DNA of 64,000 bases from Hydractinia symbiolongicarpus (GCF_029227915.1 NC_079885.1:23995001-24059000); one strand, 5' to 3'; shown: positions 32,760-46,027, numbered from the stretch's first letter. The notes: generated from the sequence alone by a model not told the origin. Numbers and translations: made by a program.

Positions 32760-35476
32760 CCACCACGTGGTAGATATACTATGTTTGGCAGGAGTAGTAT
32801 GTGTTCGATGTGGGTGAAACGCACGTGTATTAAGTCACGCATGACGAAGGTGTAAATAATGGGGAAATAATAACTAGTATTTTCCGCCTTAATGTCTTCC
32901 TTTGCAGTATGAAAGTTTAATATGGCTGCTTTAAACGTACCAAAACATAACAGATTTCCATTATCAAAATATACCTACAAAGGTTCAGAGTAAGCTGTGT
33001 TCGTTCCTAAGCCCTGTCCCTCCTTGGTCATAACTGCAACTTGGCATCTTCCCCATTGTTTACAAAACACAGACTGAATGTATATTTATTTTTTTATTTA
33101 TTTGCCTAAACTATTCTTTTTTCGACAGTGATTTATTTTCAAACGATACCTCCTAACCGCACAGAAGTGTTTGTGTATTTTTGGTCATACTTTGTATGCA
33201 CTTACAATGAGCATTGACACTCATGACGTCAACATGTCATCAAAATTTGTAATATTATTTAGTGCTGGTCTCTTGTGTAATAGAAGTAGTATCCAACTGT
33301 GAAAACCATGTTAAAATATTTTCATTCATCATTCATAAATATATCACATTTTGTATACTTCCCCATCTAAAAAAAAGTGATGTATTTTAGAACTTGTGCA
33401 CAGTTGCTTCTGTTTTTATTTTCAAATAAGAATTCCTGTAAATGTTTGTTTACAAGAAATCGCTGATACCGTCCCTCGCTTAGTTATATATCTCACAAAA
33501 TGGGCGAGATTTGGCGCGAATTTAGCGAGTAGTGAAATACTATTTTTGGCGTGTGTTAGATTCAGCAGATAAATATTTTAAATTTTCTGGGCGTTTAATT
33601 TGAAGAGTAATGAACAGGGGTAGAGGTTTGGGAAAATCGAGGCACAGGTGAGAAAGAAAAGAGTGGCGAATGTTCTATCTGTCAAAAGCATGCTCAAAAT
33701 CTAAAACAACGAATTTAATTTTTACGCATTCAGTCTTCTCTCAAAATCTACATGCACAAAAATTAATTTCACGAGTATTTCTTGAAAATAAATTAACGAT
33801 CTTGCTAAACTGAAAATAGTATATTTGTATCAGAAAAAAAAATTGTCGCAGGCTTGATTTAGCATGACGAGTTAGTAAATATGGTTGTGGTTTTTGTGTA
33901 ATAATCGAGTCATGCTAAATGCAGTATACATTGGCGTTCTGTCATCACCTTGCTCCAAGGTGTACCCGTGAAAAAATCGATTTCGCAATAGGTAAAATTT
34001 GAAAACGATTAATTTCTTGATTTTTGTCAAAGAGCAGGAATAAATGCGCAACAAACTCAAATCACTCTTAAAATAACTAATTTGAGGGTCTGTGGTGTGT
34101 ACGCAGACTTATCCTTTTATTTCGGGAACCTTCTGCAAAAAATATTCCGAGCGCAGCGTAAATTTTATGAATTGAGGCGGTATATCATTATTAGGTGTTT
34201 GCCGACCCCAACTACTTTGTACCATTCAGCAAAAAATATCAGGGAAGAAACTGCCCGAGTTTTGCGGGATTAAAGTTTGCAAATAGAACCTCCAGAATCG
34301 TGCAAAATGCTGAATAAAAATGTCAAAGCGAAAAATGTAAAATAAAAGATTGCGAATGATGTCCCTTGTTTAAAAAGTTAGAAATTAGATTTGTGAGGCA
34401 AATACGCATACAATAATTACGGATTATTTTCTAATTACTCTGTTTCGGTAAAAATCAGCACATGGATTCTTAAAATAGAGAAAGCGGGCTGGACTAGGAA
34501 GCACATTGTTAAAATGTGTGCATTCAGCGATATTGTAACAAACGCTCAGCATATTCAACGTCAGATCTGATCAAGAAGAAGACCTATTTCTATCCTTCTA
34601 GAGGAGGCTAATCATTTTGACTTGGCTTACTAATTTCACAGGTTTTTGTTGGTTGGAAGCTGTTTTAAAATTTATGAATAGGGTTTGGAACAGAAAAGCC
34701 AAAATACCGAAAAGTAGTTAGAGCTGTACTAATTTAAGCAAATTATTTTTAGATTTTTTGCAGGAATGCTCATAAATTACTTCCCAAGTATTTTCTATGC
34801 TTGCGTTTCAAGGTAGCTTTGGATACACAAAAATATCAATCAACATATGCATAGTAGTAAAATTTTTACGCCTTATCTTTCAGGCTAAACAATAAATTTT
34901 TTTCAAGCCTTCCGGCTGTATATACAAGAATACTAAAATATCGAACCTATATAAACAACATGCAGTTACATTGCACGTTGAAAAACAAAAAAATACTGAA
35001 AAAAAAATGAGTTTAATTTTTAAGTGTTGTGTTTATTTTGGGACGTCCTTGTAGCAATAAAAAGTCGTTCGTCATAGTTGAGAAATTTAAAGAATGTGAA
35101 GAAAAGTCGTACAAACAGGAAGCCGCATCTCATCAAATCAAAATTTAAATACCAGAATAACAATTAATGGGTTAGCCACACTACACTTAAGAATTGAACT
35201 GTGTTCACATGCACTAACATAAAAATAACCACATAAATAACGATAAATTTATATCACTAGAAAATGTTAAAAACCACTGAAATTAAACTGTGGCGCGAGG
35301 GGATGATGTTAAGACACCAATTTACGTCTAAGGCTATATTAAATAAAATCAAAAAGGTATGAACAAAACGAGAAATCACAAAGAAAGATACAAGTTGTAT
35401 CAGTCAATAAAAATATTGGTTTTATATTTATGTAAATAAAAAATGTTACTGTTTCGTGTTTGCAAAAGTTAACGGG
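32760..35476. other. Intergenic stretch, nothing recognised
   Basis: AT-rich DNA downstream of CDC26. Short frames around 33872-34273 show no family similarity that I recognise. Some GCGAAAATT-type words appear near 33500 and 33780. Confidence 0.4.
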
Positions 35477-35536
35477 GCCAACTTTATTCCGGGTAAATAT
35501 AAAATTGCCAACTTTATTCCGGGTAAATATAAAATT
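35477..35536. repeat. Perfect 30-bp tandem duplication
   Basis: The unit beginning GCCAACTTTATTCCGGGTAA occurs twice back to back (35477-35506 and 35507-35536) without a difference, so the duplication is recent. It lies in non-coding DNA. Confidence 0.85.
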
Positions 35537-37924
35537 TGATTTATATTGTGAAAAAATTTAATGCTGGAAAAAGATTTAAATAAAGACGTAGAAACAAAGC
35601 CAGGTTGGGAAGCAATAGCTGCAAAAAAGTATCTACAACGGGAACCACTTTTCGTGAAAAAATGTCACAGGTGTGAAAATAAATTTACCTAATGACTCAC
35701 GAGCAACAGGTGTAAAATTGTTTAGCGAATTCTTAACAACAACAAAAAGGGGATGCTATCGAAACAATAAATGGTAGACAAATGAATAAAAACGGCGCCT
35801 CTACTCGAGCGGAAGAAACAAAAAATTAAATAACAAAAAAGTTCATTGTATTGAAAAACTGAATGTTTTTAGGGTCGTATGTTTTTAATAGAATAGTATT
35901 GAATGAAAAGAGACCTTCTCTTCATTTTAACCACTAATTTGCAGAAAAAAATTAAAAATAACTTCTAGCTATCAGAAATAGATTCCATCATGATTGTGGT
36001 ATGAATCATCGCTCGTTTTATACAACCTAAGTTTGTAATGCCAACAGAAAAAAAAAATGGATTTATGAAATATATAAGCTGAAGTTGGACTTCAGTGCGT
36101 GCAGATATGTGTTCATTTGATGAAGTTTGCTAGACTATTTCTACTTATAAAACAAAAGCTACGTTCACAAACTATATATACAGTTACATCTTTTACATAA
36201 CGGACGATAACATATACAGCTTTTGCTTATTTGATATATATATTTATATATTTAAACCTAAAACGCTACTTACTAAATATACTGACGTCAGCTATTTTAT
36301 AATCACTGACATTTTGTTTAATGTAGAATTATGTTTTCGTGTATGTTATACACGAATACAGTCTATACAAAAAAAAAATAGTTATATGGTTTCATGTAAA
36401 CGATAAAAAAATGTTAAAATTTCATGCTAAAGAAGTCTCTTTTTTTCCCCTTTGAAGGCACTGGAATCGGTGAAAAGTAACAAAAGATGATTTTTCCATT
36501 TCACAGGCCCTTTAGGTAATAAACGAAAACCAAAAAATTAAAACAGTATAAACAAAGAGATTGTTAAATCTCAAACAAAAAATTACTGTTCAATATGCTA
36601 GCTCTAAATTTTTCATAATTCTCAGTTTTTACTTTTACATCATAAAAATAAGTGGTTAATAATAAGGTGGTGTTATTTTAAAAACAATTCAACTCATTCT
36701 CAATAAGTTGGACTAACATAAGAAAACCAGGTTTAAATATATGAGTAATCGTTTTAACGAAGACAGCAGCAGAAGAGAGACATGGTAACCCTGTAAATTT
36801 GGAACTGACTTATCGAGAAAAGTAAAGTCTGAAACAGGTTTTTACTTCAGTTAATTTTCTTCTGAATGAAAAAAAATGAATGAAAAATTCTGTATAAACA
36901 CTTAATGTATGAGAAAGTTGTAAAAAAAATCCACTATGTGGATAGGAAAATGTCTTGCTTGCTTTTCTGTTAAAAAAAATACAAGACCATGATATACTTT
37001 AAAAGCACAATTTTTTAAAACTGTGAATAACAACATAAATTCCCTAACGTACTAATGGCGTGCTATAAACACAAAAACTATTTATTTAAAGGATAAATCT
37101 TTGCAAGATTCCCAACAAACTATTTAAAAAAAATCTGCAAAAAACATAATTCATTTCACTTAATATTTAAATGTGTTTGTTTGTCCTGAAAAACAGTTTT
37201 CATTCATAACTTTTACAATTCGAGCATGTTTTATCAGCAGTTTTAAAAATATTTCTAATTTTAACACCAAAGAAGGCAGATTTAAAAATAACAAATAAAA
37301 AACTAATTATCATTTGAAGTTTAAAAACTGTAAATTTTAAATTTTTTTATCACAAGAGATTGCAGATAAACATTAACTGGAACATAAATGCAGGAGACTA
37401 CAAGACTACAAACTTTTTACTTTTTTCAATTTGGACTAACACTTTAAAATGTTACCATGGTAAAAAATATGATGAAGAGTTTAGTAAACAAGGCCATTCC
37501 TTTGGCAAATAGAGGATGTATGGTGTTCATTTACAGAATGAATGAGTCTTAATTTTTTAATATTTTAAATCACAGGATAATTATCAAAAACAATTATCAA
37601 AAATAACTCAGAATAATTCCTTTTATTTTGAAATTAATATTTCTACTTTTATTTAAAAAAATATTTTTTTCTAATGTCACATGTTTTGCTTTTGTTTTTT
37701 TTAGGAAAAACATAACAACATTTTGAAGAAACAACAGAAGAATTTAATAGTTGTTAGTAAATACTTTGTATGACTCACCATCAACAAAATATGTTAAAGT
37801 TATTTTAGAAAAAAATTTGTTAAATGTTTTAGAACATATTATACCAAAACGTTTTTCAGAACAAACATTTAAAGACCAAAAAATAAACTTGAAATAAAAC
37901 TTTTTAAAATATAAAGGAAATGTA
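35537..37924 (-). other. Probable long 3' UTR and flank of the TRIM71-like gene
   Basis: About 2.4 kb of AT-rich sequence follows the TRIM71-like stop codon with no recognisable gene. In bilaterians TRIM71/lin-41 has a long 3' UTR under microRNA control. I saw no let-7-type complementary site (plus-strand GAGGTAG) in 36000-37924. The true end of the transcript cannot be placed. Confidence 0.35.
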
Positions 37925-40564
37925 TTAAAATGCTTGTATTCGATTATTACCAAAATCAACTATTAAAATCATTCCCTCTGGTGTGACACATAACCCAGAT
38001 GGTCGATCCAATTGACCAATTCCACTACCATATAATCCAAACTTACACAGAAAATTACCATTTGGCTGGAAAATTTGAATACGATGATTCCTTGAATCTG
38101 CAACAATGATATTTCCTTCATGATCTATAGCCACACCTTGAGGTCGCAAAAATTGGCCATTATTACCACCTTCTGTGCCAAGGAATCTTGCTGTTTGAAA
38201 ATCTTGATGAATAACTAATAAACGGTGGTTATTAAAATCCGTCACAACAATATGACCTTCATGATTAAATGCTACTCCCCTGGGTGAGTCAAAATGTTTC
38301 CACAGTGGTCCATCAAAACCATACTTGTTAAGAAATACACCCTCTGCAGAAAACAATTGCACTCTGTGATTTCTTGTATCAGATACAAGGATTTGTTCCT
38401 GACTGTTACATGCAGTATCCCAAGGATAAGTAAACTGTCCATTCTTGCTCCCTCTTTCTCCAAACTTTAAAATAAAAGTCCCATCTATCTTAAAAATTTG
38501 AACTCTGTGATTATCTTTATCTGCAACAATAACTCGATTTTGACTGTCAACACACACTCCGGCTGGTCGATCAAACTGACCATTTCTTGACCCTGCAGTA
38601 CCAAATTTGCGAAGAAAATTTCCTTTACAATCAAAAACCTGTATACGGTTATTACTCCGATCTGCAACAATAATATTGCCATCTCTGTCACAACATACTC
38701 CCCATGGACGACACAACTGCCCACCATCTTCTCCCTCAGCACCAAACTGAAAGTAAGGCTGGCCAATGTTGTTATAGTTGCGGCCACTCTTTACAGTTAA
38801 TGAAAAAGGAGAATCCATAATTGGTTGTCCTCTTATGGTCACTCTTACAATATGCCCACCCTCTGAAACAGGACGATAAGTAACAGTATAATTGCCATTT
38901 TGACGATCATAAATTTCACCAGTAAGTTGACGACCATCTGGACCGTCAATAACAACATGGACATTATCACCACCAATACATCGATTAGCACCTTGGTGGT
39001 CTTTTGCAATTACTGTAAACATGGATACCTTCCCTTTTATACCACGTCGTAAACCTTCACCTATTGCAGTGCAAAGTGGAGGGAATGCACTGCTACTGAT
39101 AATACCCATTGAGTTCAGTGCTGTTTGTAGTGCAGAGTCAGGAGGTGTAAACAGTATCAAATCCTCTTCATAAGGTTGAAACATGTAACGGCGAGATCTA
39201 ATGCTTTGAAGTGTGTCCATAACATTGTCCCTTGAATCAGTTATATCCATACCCCTATCAAGTGCAATTTCTGATGAATCAGCAGCTATTTTTAATTTAC
39301 TTATTGATAATTTAAGATGTTCAAGTTGTATATGCAATGATTTACTTTTAACTTGTCGAATTTTCTCTACCCTATGTAACAGTTCTCGTTCCCTTTCCTC
39401 TAAAGCAACCATATGTTTCTTGACAGTAGCCTGTACATCGTTGACAACAGCCTGACTCTTTCTTTCAACACTATCAATCATATTTTCAACACTACTAACA
39501 GCATCCTCCATGGCCTTAATCTCTACACGGGAATCTGTGACTATTTTACGCAGTGCTACTTCATTGTTGCTACCAATTGGTGATGTATCAACATTAGGAG
39601 AAGTGAGAAAATTAATTGAATGTCCTTTGTGATTATTGTTTACACAGTCTCTACACACTGGTTGTAAACAGAAATTGCAAAATAAAGTATGTTCCCTTGC
39701 ATGTAGCTCACAAAATAATCGAGATTTTGATGTCTGTGTTGTAGATGGTGCCAATGAAAGTGGGGTAGACTTTAAAGATGAAGCTGGAGTCTGTAAAGGT
39801 GCTGTGGTCTCATAAGATGGTAGAGCATCTCGAAGAGGTTGTGTAATACTAGTCCCCAGGTTAAATGAACTGAAAGACAAGGAGCTTACTGGTGACCCAA
39901 GTGAAGAAAAACCAGTTTTTGGTACATCTTGTCGATGCTTTAATACAGGACTTTGCGTTTGTGAACTAAAAATATCACGGATTTGATCTCCTCGTAGCTT
40001 GATAATTTCATGAACTTTTGTTAAACGTACTCTCTGATGTGCCATAGCACAGTGATCACATAAATATTCATTACAATGACGACATATATAACTGGCGTTT
40101 TCACCCTCGTCACAGGCAGTACATTCGATTGAATTTCCTCCACTTCCGAAGCCAAAATTTGGTTGTGAGGAGCGTGAAAAAGAATGTGTTTCTTGCGTGT
40201 TTTTATTTATCCATGACAACATTGAACTTGACATTGTTGATAAAGGTTGTGGCTTTGACTGTGTGTCTAATGGATCACCACTATGAGAAACGACAACATC
40301 CACGAAATAATCTTGAATTAGAGAGCTTGAAGGCAGCGCTGCTACGCCGCCATCTTCACTCAACTTTACGTCTCGATTGCAAGTCGGACAAGATAAACTA
40401 AGCTCTCCGGTCAAAGATCGTAGAACACGGCGTTGTAAACAGCTCGCACAGAATGAATGCAAACACGGTAGTATCTTTAACTCGACGTTCAGAACTTGTG
40501 AACCACAATTCTTACATCGAGTGTATTCATTACTACTTGATGTGGGATTGAAAGAAGCCATCAC
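37925..40564 (-). CDS. TRIM71: TRIM71/LIN-41-like RING, B-box, filamin, NHL protein
   Basis: 879 residues in one open frame, close to human TRIM71 (868). Domains in order: RING (C17..C20, then CLHSFCASC and CPTC, about residues 17-63); B-box 1 (IECTACDEGENASYICRHC..., about 147-190); B-box 2 (FCELHAREHTLFC..., about 282-320); a coiled coil (about 335-430); a filamin-type Ig domain with DGPDGRQLTG and ENGNYTVTYRP-like words (about 495-590); then six NHL repeats to the C-terminus, ending VDFGNNRIQAF. The NHL part is very close to TRIM71 (GVFLNKYGFDGPLWKHFDSP, VTDFNNHRLLVIH), closer than to TRIM2/3, TRIM32 or Brat. Family members are E3 ligases that bind mRNA hairpins through NHL and repress targets in stem and progenitor cells. 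The start has two ATGs in tandem; the first is used here. Confidence 0.94.
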   Translation of the reverse strand: MMASFNPTSSSNEYTRCKNCGSQVLNVELKILPCLHSFCASCLQRRVLRSLTGELSLSCPTCNRDVKLSEDGGVAALPSSSLIQDYFVDVVVSHSGDPLDTQSKPQPLSTMSSSMLSWINKNTQETHSFSRSSQPNFGFGSGGNSIECTACDEGENASYICRHCNEYLCDHCAMAHQRVRLTKVHEIIKLRGDQIRDIFSSQTQSPVLKHRQDVPKTGFSSLGSPVSSLSFSSFNLGTSITQPLRDALPSYETTAPLQTPASSLKSTPLSLAPSTTQTSKSRLFCELHAREHTLFCNFCLQPVCRDCVNNNHKGHSINFLTSPNVDTSPIGSNNEVALRKIVTDSRVEIKAMEDAVSSVENMIDSVERKSQAVVNDVQATVKKHMVALEERERELLHRVEKIRQVKSKSLHIQLEHLKLSISKLKIAADSSEIALDRGMDITDSRDNVMDTLQSIRSRRYMFQPYEEDLILFTPPDSALQTALNSMGIISSSAFPPLCTAIGEGLRRGIKGKVSMFTVIAKDHQGANRCIGGDNVHVVIDGPDGRQLTGEIYDRQNGNYTVTYRPVSEGGHIVRVTIRGQPIMDSPFSLTVKSGRNYNNIGQPYFQFGAEGEDGGQLCRPWGVCCDRDGNIIVADRSNNRIQVFDCKGNFLRKFGTAGSRNGQFDRPAGVCVDSQNRVIVADKDNHRVQIFKIDGTFILKFGERGSKNGQFTYPWDTACNSQEQILVSDTRNHRVQLFSAEGVFLNKYGFDGPLWKHFDSPRGVAFNHEGHIVVTDFNNHRLLVIHQDFQTARFLGTEGGNNGQFLRPQGVAIDHEGNIIVADSRNHRIQIFQPNGNFLCKFGLYGSGIGQLDRPSGLCVTPEGMILIVDFGNNRIQAF

Positions 40565-43500
40565 AAGGTTTCATTATGTAGCAATCTGTTGTTGTACCTG
40601 TAACAAAACGATACTTTAGTTGTCACAGAATGATTAGCAAAATAATTGCCGCTAACAAAAAGACATTAATATTTTTAATTTCCTTATTTCTCAACTAATA
40701 AACGCTCGTGTTGTTTGTGAATTAACTCTTGTGTTCTATTCGATGTTTGTTTCTCAACAACTTAGTTTCAACAATCGGTCTCTTTCACAAACGGCATGCG
40801 CTGTAAAAACATAGTACAATGGCGCCATAACACATCAGTACAGGCTGTGGTAGAAGCCCATTCATTCTTTTTATTTATTGCATTTAAAAACATTGTAAAC
40901 GTCAATCATTTTAATACGACTTAACCAATCAAAATAGAACATTACGTGATTAATAAACGTGTTAACATAAAGTAAATAAAAATGGCGCGAAAGCTTTGGA
41001 AATTAAAACGTAACAAGCAACACCAACATTTAACACATTGAAAAGATTTTGAAATATTTACGTAATAAAAAATTGACTTCATTCCAATCATCATTCTTCT
41101 CTTGCCTCGTAAGACTAATTAAAAATTGATTTTCAACCTCTTGCGTGATTAAAAATTTTTCTAGTTTCTTTGCTATAGAAAACGACTCATTTTCAGTACG
41201 AAAATTTCTATTTTCAGCCCTACCTGCACCACTTGTGCATCTCGAAGTACAACTTCCGCTGCCAGAAAGACGAAATAATTATATACAAAAAGTTTTATGC
41301 TTTGCTGTTCATTTTCATTGCTTAACAGAAGAAAAGTTCGCGTTAAAATGTTGCATAGATTACATTGCACAAACGTAAATATTTATGATTTTTAAAACTC
41401 TCGTTTATGCACACAAGAAACTTTCTTAATACCCGCTAAAAACAACGCACAATTGAGCGAACTCACATTCGAATAGTATGCTTGGCCACTGCAAATTCTT
41501 TTGAATGCTATCGAACATGATCACAAATATGACCGCGTTTTTTGATGGCGTTAAAATGGTAAAAACCTGAAGATTTGAAAAACAAAAATCATGCTGATTA
41601 ATTTTCTGGTTTAAAGTATTAAATTGGATGTTAATATTTTATTTACGAGTATTTATACTTTAAAATTTAATATTCATATGAAGTAAACCAATTGTCTAAA
41701 TACGTGAGGGATTTTTGAATAATGTTCGTGGCTTGCCTTTTTTACTGAAACTGCATGCGCAACAGACATATGTGAGGGCGAATGAAATGAAACAAAGATG
41801 GCTTTCACCTTGCGTTAAACGCAAACATAAGTTTTGAAATGAAGGCTAAAAAAATTTTATTTTCACCTAAGACACAGTTGAAACTTTCAGAAGCAACAAT
41901 AGTATAGAGCGAGGGGTGTTTCTCACAAAAACTTATAGTCAGAATACTCGACGTTATATTTCTAAGAATTTAAATATATAAATTTAAGTATCAGGTTAAC
42001 GTTGAGAAAAAAAATATTTTTTAGTTGCCAAACTAACAAACAAACTTCTCAGATATCAAATAAAAACAGCTACGTTAAAACGTCAGTTGGATACAAAAAT
42101 AAATCGGACTGGAAACTGAAAACTTTGTTTCACGAAATTGTAAATCACCTTTTTTTCTCGTTTTTATAAGCTACTGGGAAATTTTTTATACACAATAATA
42201 TAAAAAAAACATTGCATGCTTAACACCTCGCTCTTACATAACTAGAACACAGAACTGAGAAAAACACAAAGATGAAGAAATAAAAAACGCAAAGTACTTT
42301 GCAACCTCGTCCCTCTGACCCCTTTCCGCTTTTTTGGAGATAAATTAAGAAGCAAAAAGGGCCCTGGGAAGTAGGTTACACAGTGCGCGTTTTAACAGTG
42401 TGTCACGTGGTATCACTTTTGGTCGAGCCAATAATTTTCCTTTATTTCTAAAGTTCCTATTTCACAAGCTGATCCCCAAACCCAAATTTTAAATCCTGTG
42501 TAGCAAACATTCTGCCCAGTAACGTTGCTGCTAGTTCTTCTCAAAAATTATGGAGATAATTATGGAGATAATAATATCACGTGCGCAAACGCCATTATCG
42601 TTGTCACCTTCGTTTCCACGAAAGTCTCATAATTAGAATAGTTGTATAACTTTGTCATGCAACCCTTGTGGAGGATATAATCTCTGCGACAATCTTTTTT
42701 GTTGTGCAGCATCCCACTCACTTTGTTACAACAAGCACCGTGACCCTGACTTCTCAACAACTCTACGTCGTCAGGGTAAACAAGCCGTTATATGATGTGC
42801 AGTAAAATGACATAACAAAATATATTAGAAAATAAAAACACAACGTTGGTGTAGATTTACAGATACCTTTCACCAACCACGGAACGATTGATGAGTTCAG
42901 AGATCACTATTTTTCAATATTTTCAAGAACGAGTTAACATAGGTTGCTATAAACTATGCTAACTCAGCCTAAATTGTAAAAAGAATTTACCTTACAGATG
43001 ACATGCTTTTTCTGAAGTGAACGTTTTTTAAAAAACATCGATCTGAACGAACCAAGAGAACCGGCATAGCTACACCGGATGTAAAAACATACGACGCACT
43101 CAAAGGCACAATTTTCTTGAAAAACCAGGGAATTTTGCTTTGCATGATCAGCCTAAATTTTCTCCGTTTTTTGTTCTTATTTCTTATTGTTCTTATTAAA
43201 ATAAAAATGTAAAAAAAAAATTACTTCACGTATTCATTTTTATACGTATCTACTTTCTTGCTTATAAAAGTTTCTTATAAAAAAATGCGTATAATAAAAA
43301 ATTAAAAAAGATTTTAATGAATTTTGGGAAATTTTTTAAAATAAACGAAACTTACTTACTACGGCTGACATGAACCAAGTGTTCTCTTAAACATACCTCG
43401 GCAGCTTTCTACAGCACGTCAATAAGCATGAACAGCTGGCGGTCTTTAGATACTTCCACCACCCATTCTCTTTAGGTGTAAAAAAACATGCTCGCACTAT

Positions 43501-44806
43501 CTACAAAAACAATGCCAATAACACCCTACGGTTTGATTCAGCAAAAAAACCGTTGGATAAGTTCAAAGTAAACGTGACATTAGCTGCCTATCCTAACCCT
43601 GGAGCTCCGAAACAGGGTTAGATGACAACAGTAAAAATTTCTTTACAAGTATATTTAGTTTCGCTACCAAAGAGGAAACATAACAATTTACTACAAATAA
43701 ACACAACTTGTGAAGTTACTAACGAAGGAGATCAAACACTTAACGTAAAAGGGAGGGTGGAAATGGAATAAAATGTTAAAACTGGTAGAATAAACAAAAA
43801 ATCAAATCATGCTACGATAAAATATGGTCATAAAATCTGTATACTTCATCAGCAGGCCAATGTGCAAGTTTTGATTACAAAACTACATGTGGGGTGTGTT
43901 AACCATCAATTTTTTCTAAACCACAATTCATCACACAACCCATGGTTGCCACGATGTAGAACCCAAGGTTGTCATCGGACAACCTTGAACTGTCAACATA
44001 AACGTCTAAACCGAGGGCTAAAGGATTAAACCTTGTGTCTTTAACATGCAAGACTGAACCCAGGGCTCTCACATGAAAGATTAAACCCAGGGCTATTACT
44101 TTTAGCCAACTGAATGACGATATTTACTCACAAGATACTACAACACGGAAAGAAAATATTTTGAATTCCACATCATTTTCTTATCTAATTTGGTATTATC
44201 AAGACAAAACCACATCTTCTCTCCACCGCAGAGATTAAAGATGAATAAACACAAAGTTGTTTAAAAACCTGAAGTAAAACTTCAATAATAACGTATCAAA
44301 TTGTATGTTTTTCTTCCTGACAAAAAACTGTGTCCCGTGGCATTGCTATGTTTATTTATTTGTGAAAATGAAAACAAGCAAAATTCTTAGAAAGCTTCTT
44401 CGAAGAATTCAAACAATTTTAATTGACTTGTAACTATGATAAACTGATTAACAACGTAATCAATGCGATCCAATCTGGAAAGATAACGGGTTTTGATGAC
44501 AGATTTATTAATAGCAATAAAATATTCGTAAAAGTCAGATTATGACGCATGCAAACAAATTAATTGCCGTCATGTCAATGCCACACCAGAAATTAACTCA
44601 TAAAAGATAAGACGTCGACGGAAGCCTGTTTCTAGATGTAAATGAGGTAGAGGTAAATGACCCCCTGCTAAAGAATTCATGACTCAGCAAAAAGACTATG
44701 CTGTCAAAAAATATCTTTTAATACTACTTAACTATATCGCCTGTGTGGGCCCTTTAACAAAAAAATTTGATAGAGCTAAAAAATATGTTTATTACCCAAC
44801 TCAAAC
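40565..44806. other. Intergenic stretch upstream of the TRIM71-like gene, nothing coding recognised
   Basis: AT-rich DNA that should contain the TRIM71 promoter. A CCAAT-type word (TTAACCAATCAAAAT) is at 40921-40935; it also matches the core of the dispersed repeat at 6177 and 10978. A loosely repeated phrase (AACCCAGGGCT / AAACCGAGGGCT) appears at 44010-44100. No gene is recognisable. Confidence 0.4.
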
Positions 44807-44871
44807 CATTACCGCTCTCTCACCATTCCCGGTCACTAAAAGCATTACCGCTTTCTCACCATTCCCGGTCA
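44807..44871. repeat. 29-bp direct duplication
   Basis: CATTACCGCTCTCTCACCAT... at 44807-44835 is repeated at 44843-44871 with one difference. The copies start 36 bases apart. The short frames over it are not supported as genes. Confidence 0.75.
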
Positions 44872-45560
44872 AGCAATACCGGTTTTTTAAATTTGACTAA
44901 CTACTGTTTCGCTGCGTTTTCCTCTTTATATTTCCATTTATATAATATTTGGGAAGAAAAGTCAAATATGTTTCTAAATTATCAAAAATAGGGACTAGGT
45001 ACTAAAACCCACGAGCTTAAAGCGAAAATCTTGGTGTACTCGGTGTTTGCTACAATCCAATCATTCAGGATAAGTAACATTGGAATGACCTAACTTTTCT
45101 AATCTTTGCATTGTTTATTTATACAGTCTCTTTCTTCATAATATACTATACTAGCTAACGATTTATTACTTATCTTTATATCTTCATTCACGTACACATT
45201 CATACATACGTGAAGTAATGACGGTTGACAACTTCTAATGCTAATCGGTATGGCAGACGTCTTAGGAATGCATCGCACGCACTATGAGTGCACACTATGG
45301 GCGCACTAACGCCCTAAAAACTTCTACTATGTGTGCGCCATAATAAGTCGCTACGGTGTCGTCCCCATTTTAAAAAAAAAAACACTCAAAAAGCTATCTT
45401 AGAGTAGTAGCAAGAGTAGAGCAAGTAAGATTGTACAAACCAAGTTTTCCACATTCAGTGCGGTATACACGAGGTCTCCACAAACAATGCACGGTCGAAG
45501 TGTTTTACGAGCAACGACGTAAATATAAAGTCTAGAGTAGTATGACGTCAAAACCAATGA

Positions 45561-46027
45561 TGTACGTACGAATTTTTCGCAAGCAACAACGTAAATGCAA
45601 AGTCGTTACGATCAGATGTACATACGAATTCTTCAAAAGCAACCACGTTACTGCAAAGTTGTTACAATCAATTGTACGTACGAATTCTTCACAAGTGACG
45701 ACGCAAATGCAAAGTCCTTACGATCAGATGTACATACGAATTCTTCACAAGCAACCACGTAAATGCAAAGTCGTTACAATCAATTGTACGTACGAATTTT
45801 TCGCAAGCAACAACGTAAATGCAAAGTCGCTACGATCAGATGTACATACGAATTCTTCACAAGCAACCACGTAAATGCAAAGTCGTTACAATCAATTGTA
45901 CGTACGAATTCTTCACAAGTGACGACGCAAAGGCAAAGTCTTTACAATCAGATGTACATACGAATTCTTCCCAAATAACGACGTAAATGCGATGTCTTTA
46001 CGATGAGATGTACGTATGAATTCTTAA
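45561..46027. repeat. 56-bp tandem array with A/B alternation (112-bp higher-order repeat)
   Basis: Unit starts fall exactly 56 bases apart at 45561, 45617, 45673, 45729, 45785, 45841, 45897, 45953 and 46009. Odd units begin TGTACGTACGAATT and even units TGTACATACGAATT. Even units are preceded by GATCAGA-type or similar words, and most odd units by CAATCAAT. The alternation is strict for all nine starts. 56 is not a multiple of 3, so the overlapping open frames here (up to 110 codons) are repeat artefacts. Confidence 0.92.

Noticed and set aside
44640-44660. AATGAGGTAGAGG as a let-7-like microRNA
   Set aside because: Only the seed word matches; there is no complementary arm nearby and it is not in the TRIM71 3' region.
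45542-45978. Open frames of 110 and 71 codons with repeated peptide
   Set aside because: They arise from the 56-bp tandem array, whose unit is not a multiple of three; there is no start context or domain.
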